From: Ampullaceana balthica | Taxonomy: Eukaryota > Mollusca > Gastropoda > Lymnaeidae | Reading direction: 5' to 3' | DNA length: 64,000 nt | NCBI GenBank assembly: GCA_944989445.1 | Contig: CALYLW010000137.1 | Location: 750,134-814,133 of the forward strand | In this document: piece after piece, positions 25,624 to 36,706 of the stretch | Numbering within the stretch: position 1 is the first letter of the stretch | Layout: each line of letters begins with the position of its first letter | Made by a program: the position numbers and the translations under genes | Notes under the pieces: model-generated | The model's input: the letters and a program-made list of their open reading frames with translations, nothing else | Database searches by the model: none | What the model was told of the DNA's origin: nothing

Positions 25624-26570
25624 CAACCAGCTGTGGCAATGTTATTTATATACAAGGTTTGTTTGGATAACTTGCTATAGGACACATGCGGTTATAAGTT
25701 TCACTAATTTACGAGTAAAATTTACTGAAGAATTGCCTCATTGTTTATAACAGTATTTTTATAACTGGTTTTTTTAAATCCGGATACATTCAGTGGTACA
25801 AATGGAAAATTGATTAATAATTTTTGTTGTTGTTTTTATTAGAGCTATCGGTGAGACTAAATGAGAATAGTTTACACACCTACGGTTACACATTTCGATA
25901 AGTATGTAACACATTACCCATAACCCCAAGTTGGGCCAAAAAACAAATTCCAAGTAGTGAATGAGTACATTTTATGATGATATCCAAAATGAACTAGAAA
26001 GATTTCAAGTGTAGATATTTTTAGCTCAATTTCCACATAAGGAAATTGATGGGGAAATTTTGCTTATAGGTTTGAAAAATCTGTCCGGTATGGATGTCTG
26101 TTCGAGCTTGCACAAGCAACCATGCACTCATGAACTATACCAGATAGAGGGTTCGAGTCTTTTACAAATATGTTAAAGAGGTCCCAAGGATGTGCACGAG
26201 CCAAAAAATTAACGAAAAGGTTTACTGGATTTTCTATACAATAAAAATGAAAGCGAAAAAAAAGTATCAGTATCTTGTCAATTTCTCGCCAACCATAACA
26301 GCTAACTGGTTAAAACAAACGCCAAACGATAGCTAATAATATTTAGAACAATTATGGAGAAGGAATTTTTCAAAAATCTATTTTCGTTTGACTCCCGTAT
26401 TTTTAGCAGCAATTTGTAGATATCAATTGTTTTATTTACTTTCAGAATTATTGATTTGAAATGACTTTTAATGTAATCTAGAATGATTTCCCTTGTATAA
26501 AAAAAGTCAGAAATTCTTTGTTTCAACTCAACGTTGTTTTCACCGCAAAAGAAGGGTTTGAATCACTTGT
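25624..26570. other. AT-rich non-genic stretch
   Basis: No gene recognised. GGGTTCGAGTC near 26150 resembles a Pol III B box, but no tRNA-like fold or A box accompanies it. Confidence 0.45.
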
Positions 26571-27092
26571 TATTTAAAATCAAACAAAACCTTAGGCTTT
26601 ATAAAAAGGAACTTTAACAAATGTAATAGAGATATAAAACTAAAATGCTACCTCACTTTGGTGAGACCTGTACTAGAATATGCATCTTCTGTATGGGACC
26701 CATCCACCATAAAAAACATTGATAAACTAGAACAAATTCAAAAAAGAGCTGCCAGATTCATTACTGGAGAATATTCGAAACTGACAAGAATAACACCATT
26801 AGTTAAATCATTAAACCTTGAAACACTAGAGGATAGAAGAACCAAGAGCAAAGTAGTAATCATACATAAAGCAATTAATTCTAATTTAGAAATACAACAC
26901 AAAGATAACTTAATACAACCCTCAGATAGACATAAGGATAAAAACACATTTCTTATTCCGTATGCAAGAACAAACACATACAAGTTTTCCTTCTTCCCGT
27001 CCGGAATTCGGGCGTGGAATGGGTTGCCTGAAGAATCCAGGAAAACCAACACTTTATCAGCATTTAAATCTCTAATAAAAATGCAGGACTAA
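26571..27092 (+). pseudogene. Non-LTR retrotransposon reverse transcriptase, C-terminal fragment
   Basis: An open frame runs from about 26571 to the TAA at 27090-27092. It contains KTLGFIKRNF, RPVLEYASSVWDP, KLEQIQKRAARFI, and near the end FFPSGIRAWNGLPEE. This is the familiar C-terminal part of Jockey/CR1-type reverse transcriptases, downstream of the polymerase palm. The catalytic FADD box, the fingers and any endonuclease are missing: the copy is 5'-truncated, as is normal for target-primed insertions. The 3' region ends in a (GATAA)n tail at about 27154-27173. Related ends lie at 34991, 58341 and 60780. No intact source copy is in the window. The clade is uncertain. The frame itself has no internal stop over about 170 codons, so this copy is the youngest-looking of the four. 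Confidence 0.85.
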
Positions 27093-27173
27093 ACACAAAC
27101 CATAGATAAGCGTAGGACGCAATAATCTTCTGTATAGAAGGAGCGTCTGTAAACAGATAAGATAAGATAAGAT
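26571..27173 (+). mobile_element. LINE 3' end, copy A, with GATAA tail
   Basis: Includes the reverse-transcriptase remnant, then about 60 bases of 3' UTR with ACGCAATAATCTTCTGTATA and GAAGGAGCGTCTGT, closing with tandem GATAA. The same 3' UTR words occur in copies C and D and, degraded, in copy B. Confidence 0.85.
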
Positions 27174-27347
27174 GTGTGATCTTTGTTTACTTGCTGAACA
27201 CTTTTTATAAATTTTTCTCGAAAATTCTTAATGACAAATTGAAAATGGCGCTTAAATTGAGGTAAATACTCATTCGAGTATTTATTACTTGTTTCTAAAG
27301 ATTGGCCGGTTATTTTAGTCCTGTGTTTTGAATGTGGAGTTTGTGTT
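27174..27347. other. Short AT-rich spacer
   Basis: No recognised feature between the LINE tail and the 24/26-base minisatellite. Confidence 0.4.
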
Positions 27348-28540
27348 GTTCGGGACAGTAACCGTCTGCCCGTTCGGCACAGAAACCGTCTGCCCGTTCA
27401 CCACAGTAACCGTCTGCCCGTTCGGGACAGTAACCGTCTGCTCGTTCCTTTCACAGTAACCATCTGCCCGTTCCTTTCACAGTAACCGTCTGCCAGTTCC
27501 TTGCACAGTAACCGTCTGCCCGTTCAGCACAATAACCGTCTGCCTGTGAGCACAGTAACCGTCTGGCCGTTCCTTGCACAGTAACCGTCTGCCTGTGAGC
27601 ACAGTAACCGTCTGGCCGTTCCTTGCACAGTAACCGTCTGCCCGTTCAGCACAGTAACCGTCTGCCCGTTCCTTGCACAGTAACCGTCTGCCCGTCCAGC
27701 ACAGTAACCGTCTGCCCGTTCCTTGCACAGTAACCGTCTGCCTGTTCAGCACAATAACCGTCTGCCCGTTCGGCACAGTAACCGTCTGCCCGTTCAGCAC
27801 AATAACGTCTGCCCGTTCTGCACAGTAACCGTCTGCCCCTTCCTTGCACAGTAACCGTCTGCCCGTTCAGCAAAATAACCGTCTGCCCGTTCAGCACAGT
27901 AACCGTCTGCCCGTTCCTTGCACAGTAACCGTCTGCCCGTTCAGCACAATAACCGTCTGCCCGTTCGGCACAATAACCGTCTGCCTGTGAGCACAGTAAC
28001 CGTCTGGCCGTTCCTTACACAGTAACCGTCTGCCTGTGAGCACAGTAACCGTCTGGCCGTTCCTTGCACAGTAACCGTCTGCCCGTTCAGCACAGTAACC
28101 GTCTGCCCGTTCCTTGCACAGTAACCGTCTGCCCGTCCAGCACAGTAACCGTCTGCCCGTTCCTTGCACAGTAACCGTCTGCCTGTTCAGCACAATAACC
28201 GTCTGCCCGTTCGGCACAGTAACCGTCTGCCCGTTCAGCACAATAACGTCTGCCCGTTCTGCACAGTAACCGTCTGCCCCTTCCTTGCACAGTAACCGTC
28301 TGCCCGTTCAGCACAATAACCGTCTGCCCGTTCGGCACAGTAACCGACTGCCCGTTCAGCACAATAACCGTCTGCCCGTTCAGCACAGTAACCGTCTGCC
28401 CGTTCCTTGCACAGTAACCGTCTGCCCGTTCAGCACAATAACCGTCTGCCCGTTCGGCACAATAACCGTCTGCCCGTTCAGCACAATAACCGTCTGCCCG
28501 TTCTGCACAGTAACCGTCTGACCCTTTCCTTGCACAGCAG
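27348..28540. repeat. 24/26-base minisatellite with higher-order structure
   Basis: Units contain CAGTAACCGTCTGCCCGTTC followed by GGCA or AGCA (24 bases) or CTTGCA (26 bases). A 441-base block is duplicated in tandem: the unusual word TGCCTGTGAG occurs at 27541 and 27982, and AATAACGTCTGCCCGTTCTG (one base lost) at 27801 and 28242, both exactly 441 apart. Long minus-strand frames here are repeat by-products. Confidence 0.95.
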
Positions 28541-29061
28541 ACGGCATAACAACCGCCATTGGATCTGCCTTCGTTTGACACGCCGACCTGGGGCAACACG
28601 AAACGATAGGAATGCAATAAATTCGTCGTTGGGCAATTTTTAGTTGTCGTAACACGATAACAAAATGACCGACTTCCGGTGGTACACCTGCCAAGGGCAG
28701 ACAACTGCATCAGATCTACAGCCCTCTCTGACCCCTCGGCCGTAACTTACCGTTCTTGATGCCATCTTCGCCTTTGAGGATTTACAATATCCTTGGAAAA
28801 AGCTATTTGCCCAAAAGCATTAATTCTAAGACCCCCCCACCACCCTCACTCAGCCCATGGCACTCGCCCCCCTTTCGTAGAGATGTCGTTGACGCAGCGC
28901 CTCGTATTATATTGCCAGCCCGAGCCGATATGCATCCTCAATATTAGCTTATAAATGATGTTTTAAGACATTGCATTATCTCGAACACCATAAATTGTGC
29001 GTCCATTCTAATTTCTAATTTATGGCCGTACTTAAGGGTTAAGATTCCTCCAGGAAACGCG
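28541..29061. other. Non-genic stretch
   Basis: No recognised feature. Confidence 0.45.
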
Positions 29062-29845
29062 GGGGCTATACATTATTGTACACAGGGAACATGGGTGTAT
29101 TACATTATTGTACACAGGGAACATGGGTGTATTACATTATTGTACACAGGGAACATGGGTGTATTACATTATTGTACACAGGGAACATGTGTGGAATAAC
29201 GTGTAATACATTTTTGTACACAGGAAACACAGGGGTAATACATAATTATTATTATACCCAGGGAACATGGAGTAATACATTACTTTACCCAGGGAACTCG
29301 TGATTAATACATTATTGTTACATGGCAATACGTAGGTAATACATTTTTTGTACCCATTCAGTAAACACGGGGGTAATACAATATTTTACCCAGCCCATAA
29401 GTAGGTAATACATTATTGTACCCAGGGACCATGCGGGTAATACATTATTGTACCCAGAGTCCATGCGGGTAATACATTATTGTACCCAGGGACCATGCGG
29501 GTAATACATTATTGTACCCAGGGACCATGCGGGTAATACATTATTGTACCCAGGGACCATGCGGGTAATACATTATTGTACCCAGGGACCATGCGGGTAA
29601 TACATTATTGTACCCAGGGACCATGCGGGTAATACATTATTGTACCCAGGGACCATGCGGGTAATACATTATTGTACCCAGAGTCCATGCGGGTAATACA
29701 TTATGGTACCCAGGGACCATGCGGGTAATACATTATGGTACCCAGGGACCATGCGGGTAATACATTATTGTACCCAGGGACCATGCGGGTAATACATTAT
29801 TGTACCCAGGGACCGCGTGGGTAATACAATGCTGATCCCAGTTAA
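29062..29845. repeat. 32-base minisatellite
   Basis: About 24 units containing GGGTAATACATTATTGTACC followed by CAGGGACCATGC. The left units are diverged (ACACAGGGAACATG, GTGTATTACATT), while the units from about 29400 to 29810 are near-identical. Confidence 0.95.
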
Positions 29846-30193
29846 CAAGGGGTCTCACACTGTTGTTTCCAAGTAACAAGGGGTCACGCATAGTGAAATA
29901 TGAGGAAATATGCTCGTGCAGGTAGAATTTTTGGTAACTCGGTTTAATTTCATGTCAGATAAGGGGCGTTCCTTTTCTTCTTCTTGGTATGTTTGTTGTG
30001 TGCGTGCGTGTGTGTATGTGTGTGTGTGTATGCGCGTGCGCGCGTTCCGTTTCATTTCTCCAAAGGCCAATAATTAACAATAAATAATCAGGATGCTCAG
30101 GGGTAACTACTCATATCAGAATGAAATGTGAGATTATCGTCTCTTTAATAAACACCAATTAGAAAACATCAAGTTCAGGTATATGACCTATGG
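29846..30193. other. Non-genic stretch with GT-rich run
   Basis: A GT/GC alternating run lies at about 29997-30045 (purine-pyrimidine alternation, potential Z-DNA). Otherwise nothing is recognised. Confidence 0.5.
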
Positions 30194-30351
30194 CAGTGAT
30201 GGCGAACCTATGACACGTGTGCAACAGTCGGCACGCAGGGCCTCATCAACCGGCACGCGACTAAAATATTACTTTTTGCTATAAATAAGTGTGTTGTCTT
30301 TTTTTTTCTAATTTGGGGCACTGGGCCCCTAAAAAAGGTTCGCTACCCCTG
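30194..30351. mobile_element. hAT MITE, CAGTGATGGCGAACC family
   Basis: Left end CAGTGATGGCGAACCTATG and right end AAAAAGGTTCGCTACCCCTG form an imperfect inverted repeat. The flanks ACCTATGG and ACCTAGCG agree at 6 of 8. Length 158 bases, with no coding capacity. Confidence 0.7.
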
Positions 30352-31236
30352 ACCTAGCGTGTAGTACTTTTAGACTCACCAAAGGAAGGACTACTCTGGC
30401 GTACGAAGATATCAGAAATAAGGGTTTCCCTCTTAGTATTGTTTTCTTTTATGCTACGGGGGATGTGAGTGGGAGCGATTAGTCAATTTTACATTAGGTT
30501 TTGTAGTTAGCGTGACATTTTCGAGGAGTCCATTTTTTTACTAAAAAAATAATGGAAAATGGAATATTCACTTATTGTCCTTTCTTATCAACAATCTTAG
30601 GATCTTTTAATAGAGTCTCAATGATTAAATACCACGCCGGTAACAATTATAAATTATATCTATTTCGAACAGTTGCCTGCGTCATCCACTCAAGGAAACA
30701 AGGCTTGAACAATCCCCCCTATAACCGTCATAGAAATAATTTACTGTGACACGGCGGTTGAGTCTAATTACCTAAACTTGTCCGCGAACCAAAGCCCCAC
30801 ATGATAATATTTTAACGGTCTTCCTTGGTTCGTTGACACGTTTCGTTAATTAGACCACATTTCATGTTTCTAAATATGCTAAGAAGCTTACAGCTGGCGC
30901 TCCTCTAAGGCCACGGCGAAAAGTTAAGTCTATTCATTTAGTTATACAATTAATTGCCGCGCCGTGCTGTGCCGTGCTGTGCTGTGCTGTGTTGCTTTTA
31001 AAGACAAACCACGTAATATTTTGACGCTTCATTTAGAGACAATCAGGCTGTTTTGTCACAGGTCTAAGTGCGGCTAATTGATGACTGCAGGAAATGGTAT
31101 GCAGGAGCGGGTCACTTGCGCTGCACGTCTCTGGTGCATGCCCTCTAGTCAGACAGGTCCTCGGTCGTCCGCGGACATCGGGAGTAAGAAGTGTGACCTA
31201 AGCGGAAAGATAAAACAACACGGAAAACAAACAAAG
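30352..31236. other. Non-genic stretch
   Basis: Includes a short GCTGT repeat at about 30962-30992. No gene recognised. Confidence 0.45.
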
Positions 31237-31490
31237 TTTTTGACTATAAATCCCTCATATATGAGACATAACTAAATGTATTGATTTAAGTTCATACTAG
31301 CATAAACATTTACAGATCGGTATTATATTATAAAAAGTTTATTCAATATAATACGTAAAGCGCGACAGACGCTCACAAAAATTTACATGTTACATAGAGA
31401 TACTAAAATTCATTAATTTAATAACGGTAAATTCTGTCGATCTGAAATTTTGACAGACAAGACGGGGTAGTTAATATAAGGGATTTTAAA
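31237..31490 (+). mobile_element. Dispersed family R, copy c (internally deleted)
   Basis: Starts TTTTTGACTATAAATCCC, passes ATATGAGACATAACTAA, ATACGTAAAGCGCGACAG and TCGATCTGAAATTTTGA, and ends AGTTAATATAAGGGATTTTA. Much of the middle seen in the 35866 copy is missing. Confidence 0.6.
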
Positions 31491-31980
31491 ATAGCATAAC
31501 AATGGCACAAAAAGAGGTCGATTGAACATTTCTGATCAGTTGTTCTCTTTACTTTCTTTCTGTTTTCTTTTCTTTCTGGTTGTCGTGTTCATATAAACAA
31601 ACCTTAGGATTTCGGGGCTGGGCGGGGCTTGGGATTTAGGTATGGGTTTGGGTTGTGTTTTTGGGGGGTTTAGATGACCTTAAAAGACAATATCCAGTGT
31701 TAGATCGTGACAATGATAGCTGGACAAGAGTACTCTTTAATTGTGACCAATTGGACAAAACGAATTCACCAACATTCTATTTTACACTTTATTCTTTCTT
31801 TTATGGTCAAGGCAGGTTAGTTCAGTTGAAACACCCCCCCCCCACTCCAGACGTTATTCTTTGCCTCATAATTTTCGTTAGAGTTAATGAATGCTTTTGA
31901 CGGGCGATTCTTGGTAACCAAACACGGAACTGATTTAAAAATATATATATTACTAGATACGCCCCGTGGCGTAGCATAGT
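31491..31980. other. Non-genic stretch
   Basis: No recognised feature. Confidence 0.4.
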
Positions 31981-32090
31981 GACCGTCCATAAAGTACTTC
32001 ACGCTCCAGAGAGGGGGAGGGGTTGTAAGAAAGTGTGACAGGGGGGAGGGGGGTCCGGCCATGTGTGACGTCACGGTGTTTTAAATTATA

Positions 32091-32700
32091 TTCTCGATTA
32101 ATCGTTAATTTTTTTTATCGATTAAAATTATTTTAATCGATAAAAATTCGATTAAAATTAAAGAAAATATTTATAATATTTTTATTTTTTTTAATTAATA
32201 AATAATTAATTATTAATAATTAATATTAATTTATATATATTTTTTACGTACAAACTTCTCCCGCGTAATATTATAATTTATTTTATTAGTATATGTGGAC
32301 CGGCAGACGTCAACTAAAAAATGGCTGACAGCATCAGCGCAGTTAAATTTAAGAATATAACTAGAAAGTTGAGCAAAAATTTTGTTTTTAATCTAACTGC
32401 GGATGGCAAAGTCGAAGATGGTTAAAAAGTTTACTGTGTTCACTGCCATAAACAATTCTCTTTTAAAGGATCAAGTACATCGCTGACGTACCACCTTCAG
32501 CACAAACATCCGATCTAGTATCAACACATTGTCATAAAATTTAGTTCAAAATATTCTTAATTTTCAATTACCGTGAGAAATCTTCAGTTTAATGACGTCA
32601 TAAATTTCAATTTTTGGCTTTAATCGAAATTATCGATTAATTAATCGATAATTTTTCAAAAGTTAACGATTAAAATTAAATTAATCGATAACAGCCCTAA
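32091..32700 (+). mobile_element. BED-hAT element, copy 2 (5'-truncated), nested
   Basis: Near-identical to 7515-8160. The right end ATCGATAACAGCCCTAA is intact, but the left TAGGGCTGT terminus is missing. It lies inside the MITE 31981-32828, so it inserted after that MITE. Confidence 0.8.
32321..32560 (+). pseudogene. BED-finger frame, inactivated copy
   Basis: Matches the frame at 7782-8021 from its ATG (MADSISAVKF) to its end, but carries a TAA at 32423-32425, where the other copy has a Glu codon, and a TAG in place of the Asn codon just after the second finger half (HKHPI). The Cys and His ligands of the finger are still encoded in the same frame between the two stops. Several other changes are amino-acid replacing. 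It cannot make the 79-residue product and is a relic inside a transposon. Confidence 0.8.
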
Positions 32701-32828
32701 TTTTAACTATTTTGTTAATAAAAAAACATTTTTGTTCGAAAGTGTGACGTACTTTAGGGGGGGGGGTTCCAAGATTTGTGACACTTTGTGACAGGGGGAG
32801 GGGGGGGAGTTAAAAATGGTCAAAAATA

Positions 32829-33078
32829 CTCCGCAGACTTGCTCATGGATAGTGCAAAGAAAGGGAGGGAAAGAACGGACACAAACTACAGCACGAAGAT
32901 ATCAAAACAACGCGAGTGAACGTCGGTGTGCGAACCACCGACGCATTGTTGGACTCAAGTCATTCGAACTGCGGTTTTCTACCTGCCCACAACCCTATCG
33001 AGAGTCAGCCATATTCGCAAAAAGGGGGGAAAGAACGGACACAAACTCACATTTTTAAAAATTAAAAAATATTTTTTT
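32829..33078. other. Spacer with an imperfect direct repeat
   Basis: GGAAAGAACGGACACAAACT appears at about 32867-32887 and again at about 33027-33047, roughly 160 bases apart. No gene recognised. Confidence 0.4.
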
Positions 33079-33144
33079 TCTCTGGGGATGGAACGCAGGA
33101 CCTTCCGCGTGTAAGGCGGACGTGATAACAACTCTACGAATCAC
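33079..33144 (-). pseudogene. tRNA-Val(TAC)-like relic
   Basis: On the minus strand the anticodon arm reads CGTCCGCCTTACACGCGGAA (five-pair stem, anticodon TAC) and is preceded by GTTATCACG and followed by a T-arm-like GGTCCTGCGTTCCATCC. This closely resembles animal tRNA-Val. The D-arm region (TAGAGTTGTTATCACG) is about three bases shorter than normal, the T loop is GTTCCAT rather than GTTCRAN, and the acceptor stem does not pair well, so it is a pseudogene or the head of a tRNA-derived SINE. Confidence 0.6.
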
Positions 33145-34845
33145 ATGTTATTCTGTAAATGAACAACGCAAGTGAAGCCAAGGAGCAGTGTTGGTCTCGA
33201 AACATGCCCCCAACCCACCCCCTTTTAAAAAAAAACCACCATACTTCGCTTGATTGGTCGACCCCAGCGAGGGTCATTCGTCATGCTCACTTGCACATAC
33301 TCGCTTTGGTGAATTATATATATATATAGATATAGATTCGAAAGAAAAGGCGGGAATCTTAAGGGACCTCAATAACTCTGTTAAGAACCCTAGAAAATAT
33401 GCCATTCTCTAAATATTCAAATTTAATTTTCAAATCGATTAGAGTAATACAAAATTTAAACCGTCTTTAAAGTTGTACCCCACTGTAGACATGAATCCTG
33501 AGAACCACTCTGCTTCTCGCATACGCCGTATTTTAACTAAAAATTGTCATGTCTCCCCCCCAATATGTAATCCCAACAATGAAAAACCTGCCATCTCTTA
33601 GGACCTATCATCTTTCTCGTGGTCTTAAGTTACCGACTTGTTTACTAGCCCCCCCCCCGCCCCCCAGCCGACCCGACAACACGGCGAGGGTTAAAAAAAG
33701 GCCCTAAGTAATTGAAAATGTCTCTAAGTCGGACAAGGGTGTAGTTAAACAGAAAACGTCACGGCGGGCCTAGCATCCATTTTCACCGGGGCGCTATTCG
33801 TTGCGGTGGCTCACTACACGCTAAGCTCTTTAAAGTGTCTTCCCTCGTGGAGCCGCGAGATGTATGTGTCTCGTAGGTCGGGGGAGGGGGGGGAGGGTGT
33901 CGCCGAACATAACCCGACCATACTGAAACACAGTGGTCCTCAAATTGTGCGTCATTGAACATCATATCCCCCGAAAAAAGATAAGAATGGGTCCTCAAAT
34001 TGTGGAGAAAGAAAAAAAAACAACAAAAAGGGCTAAATATGGACTAAACAGTGGTTCTCAAAATGTCTTTTCGAAAACCTGCCCATCCCAAAACAGTCAA
34101 TTGATGACAACTAGTGTGTCTTCCAACACGACAGCAGTGTGAGAGCCTTTCTCGGAATGTGTGTCCTCCAACAATCTACCCGCGTATCCTCTTACTCCCC
34201 TTTCCCCCACCCCCATTATCTCTTAAACGTCTTAAACCATATCAAGAGACAGTTATTGGCTTAATGACAGTTAAAGGTAACTGCACATATACAACGGATC
34301 GCAAGGCGTGTGCCGAGAATTTCTATCAAAACTTTTTTTTCTTATCAGTTAGTTAAAAACGGTACTGAACCTGGATAGTTGGGGCCTATTGGGAAAGGGG
34401 TGGGGTGGGGGGAGTGCTGTCCAGTGAGTGGTGGTGTGGATATTTGGATTGCTCATCTGAAAACCCCTTCTTTAAATTTTAAAGTGAATATTGTAAAATT
34501 ATTTTCTTATTATTGTTTTGTGTGGTCTCGCTAATCGGACGCCTCTTCACCTTGATATCTCCACTTGTAATTAATTACAGAGACCATATAACCTTGAGGA
34601 ACTCCAGGAAACAGCTATAAGGGAAGGGAGATAGATGAATTTACACTTACGTATTGTTACAATAAATTTATTTTTTGCACGCTTAGAATGTAATGTCTTA
34701 CAGTTAGTTCCTTGAAGTCTAGCCTTAGATTTATCAGATTCAACTAATTGTGTTTGGGTCAAGCTAACGGAATTATGCCATCGTGACGTAATCAAACGTT
34801 TTGAATAGTTGTTAAACTTGTTTTCTAACGTGTTAAAAACGATCA
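33145..34845. other. Non-genic stretch with lone hAT-like ends
   Basis: CAGTGGTCCTCAAATTGTG at about 33931 and CAGTGGTTCTCAAAATG at about 34050 are repeated hAT-type termini without partners. C-rich and G-rich runs occur near 33648-33665 and 33884-33897. No gene recognised. Confidence 0.45.
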
Positions 34846-34893
34846 CGAGTTGTTATCACGAGTTGTTATCACGAGTTGTTATCACGAGTTGTT
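34846..34893. repeat. 13-base minisatellite, four units
   Basis: CACGAGTTGTTAT repeated almost four times. Confidence 0.95.
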
Positions 34894-34990
34894 GATTTGA
34901 TAAATGCGATAATCCAATTTTCTCTCTCTAAATTAGCTCCAACAAAATTTTTGTTCGAAATGGAATTTTGAAAAATAATATTTAGTTTTA

Positions 34991-35815
34991 CTTATCTTAT
35001 CTGATCGTATCTTATATGTTACAATGCTCATTCTGCACAGAAGATTATTGCATCCTACGCTTATCCATGGTTTATGTCTAATCTTGCATTTTTATTAGAG
35101 TTTTACATGTTGACAGAGTGTTGGTTTTACTGATTTCATCAGCAGACCCATTCCGCGTCAACATTCCGGACGTAAAGAACGAGAATTTGTATGTGTATTT
35201 TCTTGCATACGGAATAAGAAATGTGTTTTAATCCCTATGTCTATCTGAAGGTAGTATTAGATTATCTTTGTGTTGTATTTAGTTAGAATTAATTACCTTG
35301 TGTATTTGTACTTCTTTTGTCTTTGTTCTTCTATCCTCTTGTGCTTCAAGGTTTAATGATTTAACCGAATTTAACCAACGGTGTTACTCTTGTCAGTTTT
35401 GAATATTTTCCTGTAATGAATTTGGCCTCTTTTTTTTTGTTTTTTTTTGTTTGTTGAATTCGTTCTAGTTTATATATGTTTTCTTTGGTGGATGGGTCCC
35501 ATACAGAAGATACGCATTCTAGTACGAGTCTCACCAAAGTAAAGTAGCATTTCAGTTTTATATTCTTGTTACATTTGTAAAATAAAAGTTTCTCTTATAA
35601 AGCCTAAAATTGATTTTTATTTTTATTTCAATTTTTAAATTATTTCCTTGACATGGGGATTCCATGATAGTTTCAAAATTAATATTACTCCTGACTCCTA
35701 AGTATTTTGCATCTTTAGTTTGGATTAGTTGTTTTCTATGAATGAAACATTTTGATTTTTATTTTCTGTTGCTCTTAACAGACACTTATGAGTTGATGTT
35801 GTGCCCATTCTCTAC
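34991..35815 (-). pseudogene. LINE 3' end, copy B, degraded reverse transcriptase
   Basis: The reverse complement of this stretch follows copy A at 26571-27173 over its shared part: tail with ATC/TTATC repeats at 34991-35018, the 3' UTR, then pieces such as a GIRAW-type segment and the LEYASSVWDP region (here altered). It extends further upstream than copy A, to a DAKYLGV segment near 35710 (minus strand), a motif just downstream of the polymerase catalytic core. Several frameshifts and stops break it. It is the longest but most decayed of the four LINE remnants, and it abuts family R copy b. Confidence 0.75.
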
Positions 35816-35865
35816 TGCAGCTTCGCCTTTTTAAACTAAAAATAAAAAAACCCGTAAAAAAACAA

Positions 35866-36325
35866 GTTTTTCACTATAAATCCTTTATGTACGAGACGTA
35901 ACTAAAATAATGTTCATTATAATACGCAGACCAAGACCATCCAAAAATACAAAATTGCAGTTGTGTCGTAAAACATGTTTAACATAATGCGCACCGATCA
36001 GTAATATGTTTATAAAAAGTATTGTCAATAAAATACGCACCTAATTGCGCGACAGAAAGGTTGTTCAATATAATACGCACCGCGACACTCTATCTAAAAA
36101 AATTAACATGCTACATAGGAATAAATAAAATAATCTAAAAATTCAATAATTTAATTACGGTACATGTGATCGATTTGAAATTTTGATACATAGTTTTACC
36201 ATCGCCACCAAACTGCCTGCTAAATTTCAACTCGCTAGCTTACGAGTAAGTGGGTTAAATTCGATCCAAAGTTTTGGCGACCGACAAGCAATCAAGGGTT
36301 CAACCAGACACCACGATTTAAAATT
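35866..36325 (+). mobile_element. Dispersed family R, copy b (most complete)
   Basis: Starts GTTTTTCACTATAAATCC, then TACGAGACGTAACTAA, TTGTGTCGTAAAACATGTTT, AATAAAATACGCACC, GTACATGTGATCGATTTGAA, and ends in AACCAGACACCACGA. The stretch from 35948 matches copy a (5676-6056) closely. No open frame above chance. Left and right ends share AAATCC/GGATTT words in inverted orientation. Confidence 0.7.
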
Positions 36326-36440
36326 TTCGAATGAAATTTATGTTTAGACAAAATTAATTTCAATTTTAAAAAAATAAATTTTGAAACAATGTCACCTGTG
36401 TAAGCCTGTGTTATTTTCAAACAGTGAGATTTAGGTCGAA

Positions 36441-36706
36441 ATGTCCAGGTATTTCCATATATTTCCATGTATTTCCAGGTATTTCCAGGTATTTCCATGT
36501 ATTTCCAGGTATTTCCATATATTTCCATGTATTTCCAGGTATTTCCAGGTATTTCCATGTATTTCCAGGTATTTCCAGGTATTTCCAGGTATTTCCAGGT
36601 ATTTCCAGGTATTTCCAGGTATTTCCAGGTATTTCCAGGTATTTCCAGGTATTTCCAGGTATTTCCAGGTATTTCCAGGTATTTCCAGGTATTTCCAGGT
36701 ATTTCC
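36441..36706. repeat. 10-base minisatellite ATTTCCAGGT
   Basis: About 26 decamers of ATTTCCAGGT with ATTTCCATGT and ATTTCCATAT variants confined to the left third. The T tracts recur every 10 bases, close to one helical turn. Frames on both strands stay open and repeat ten-residue motifs; not taken as coding. Confidence 0.97.

Larger units (their letters stand above)
31981..32828. mobile_element. GGGCCGTCC-family MITE, interrupted by a BED-hAT copy
   Basis: The left part (ACCGTCCATAAAGTAC, then CACGCTCCAGAG, GTCCGGCCATGTGTGACG) and the right part (GAAAGTGTGACGTACTTTAG, GTTAAAAATGGTCAAAAAT) align with the uninterrupted relative at 52326-52587. The copy is split after about 32090 and resumes at 32701. 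The right terminal inverted repeat is lost. Confidence 0.75.

Noticed and set aside
26140..26165. Pol III B box (GGGTTCGAGTC) as a tRNA or SINE
   Set aside because: No A box at proper distance, no fold, no tail or target duplication.
29997..30045. GT-rich run as a regulatory element
   Set aside because: Only a simple alternating repeat; Z-DNA potential noted but no gene nearby.
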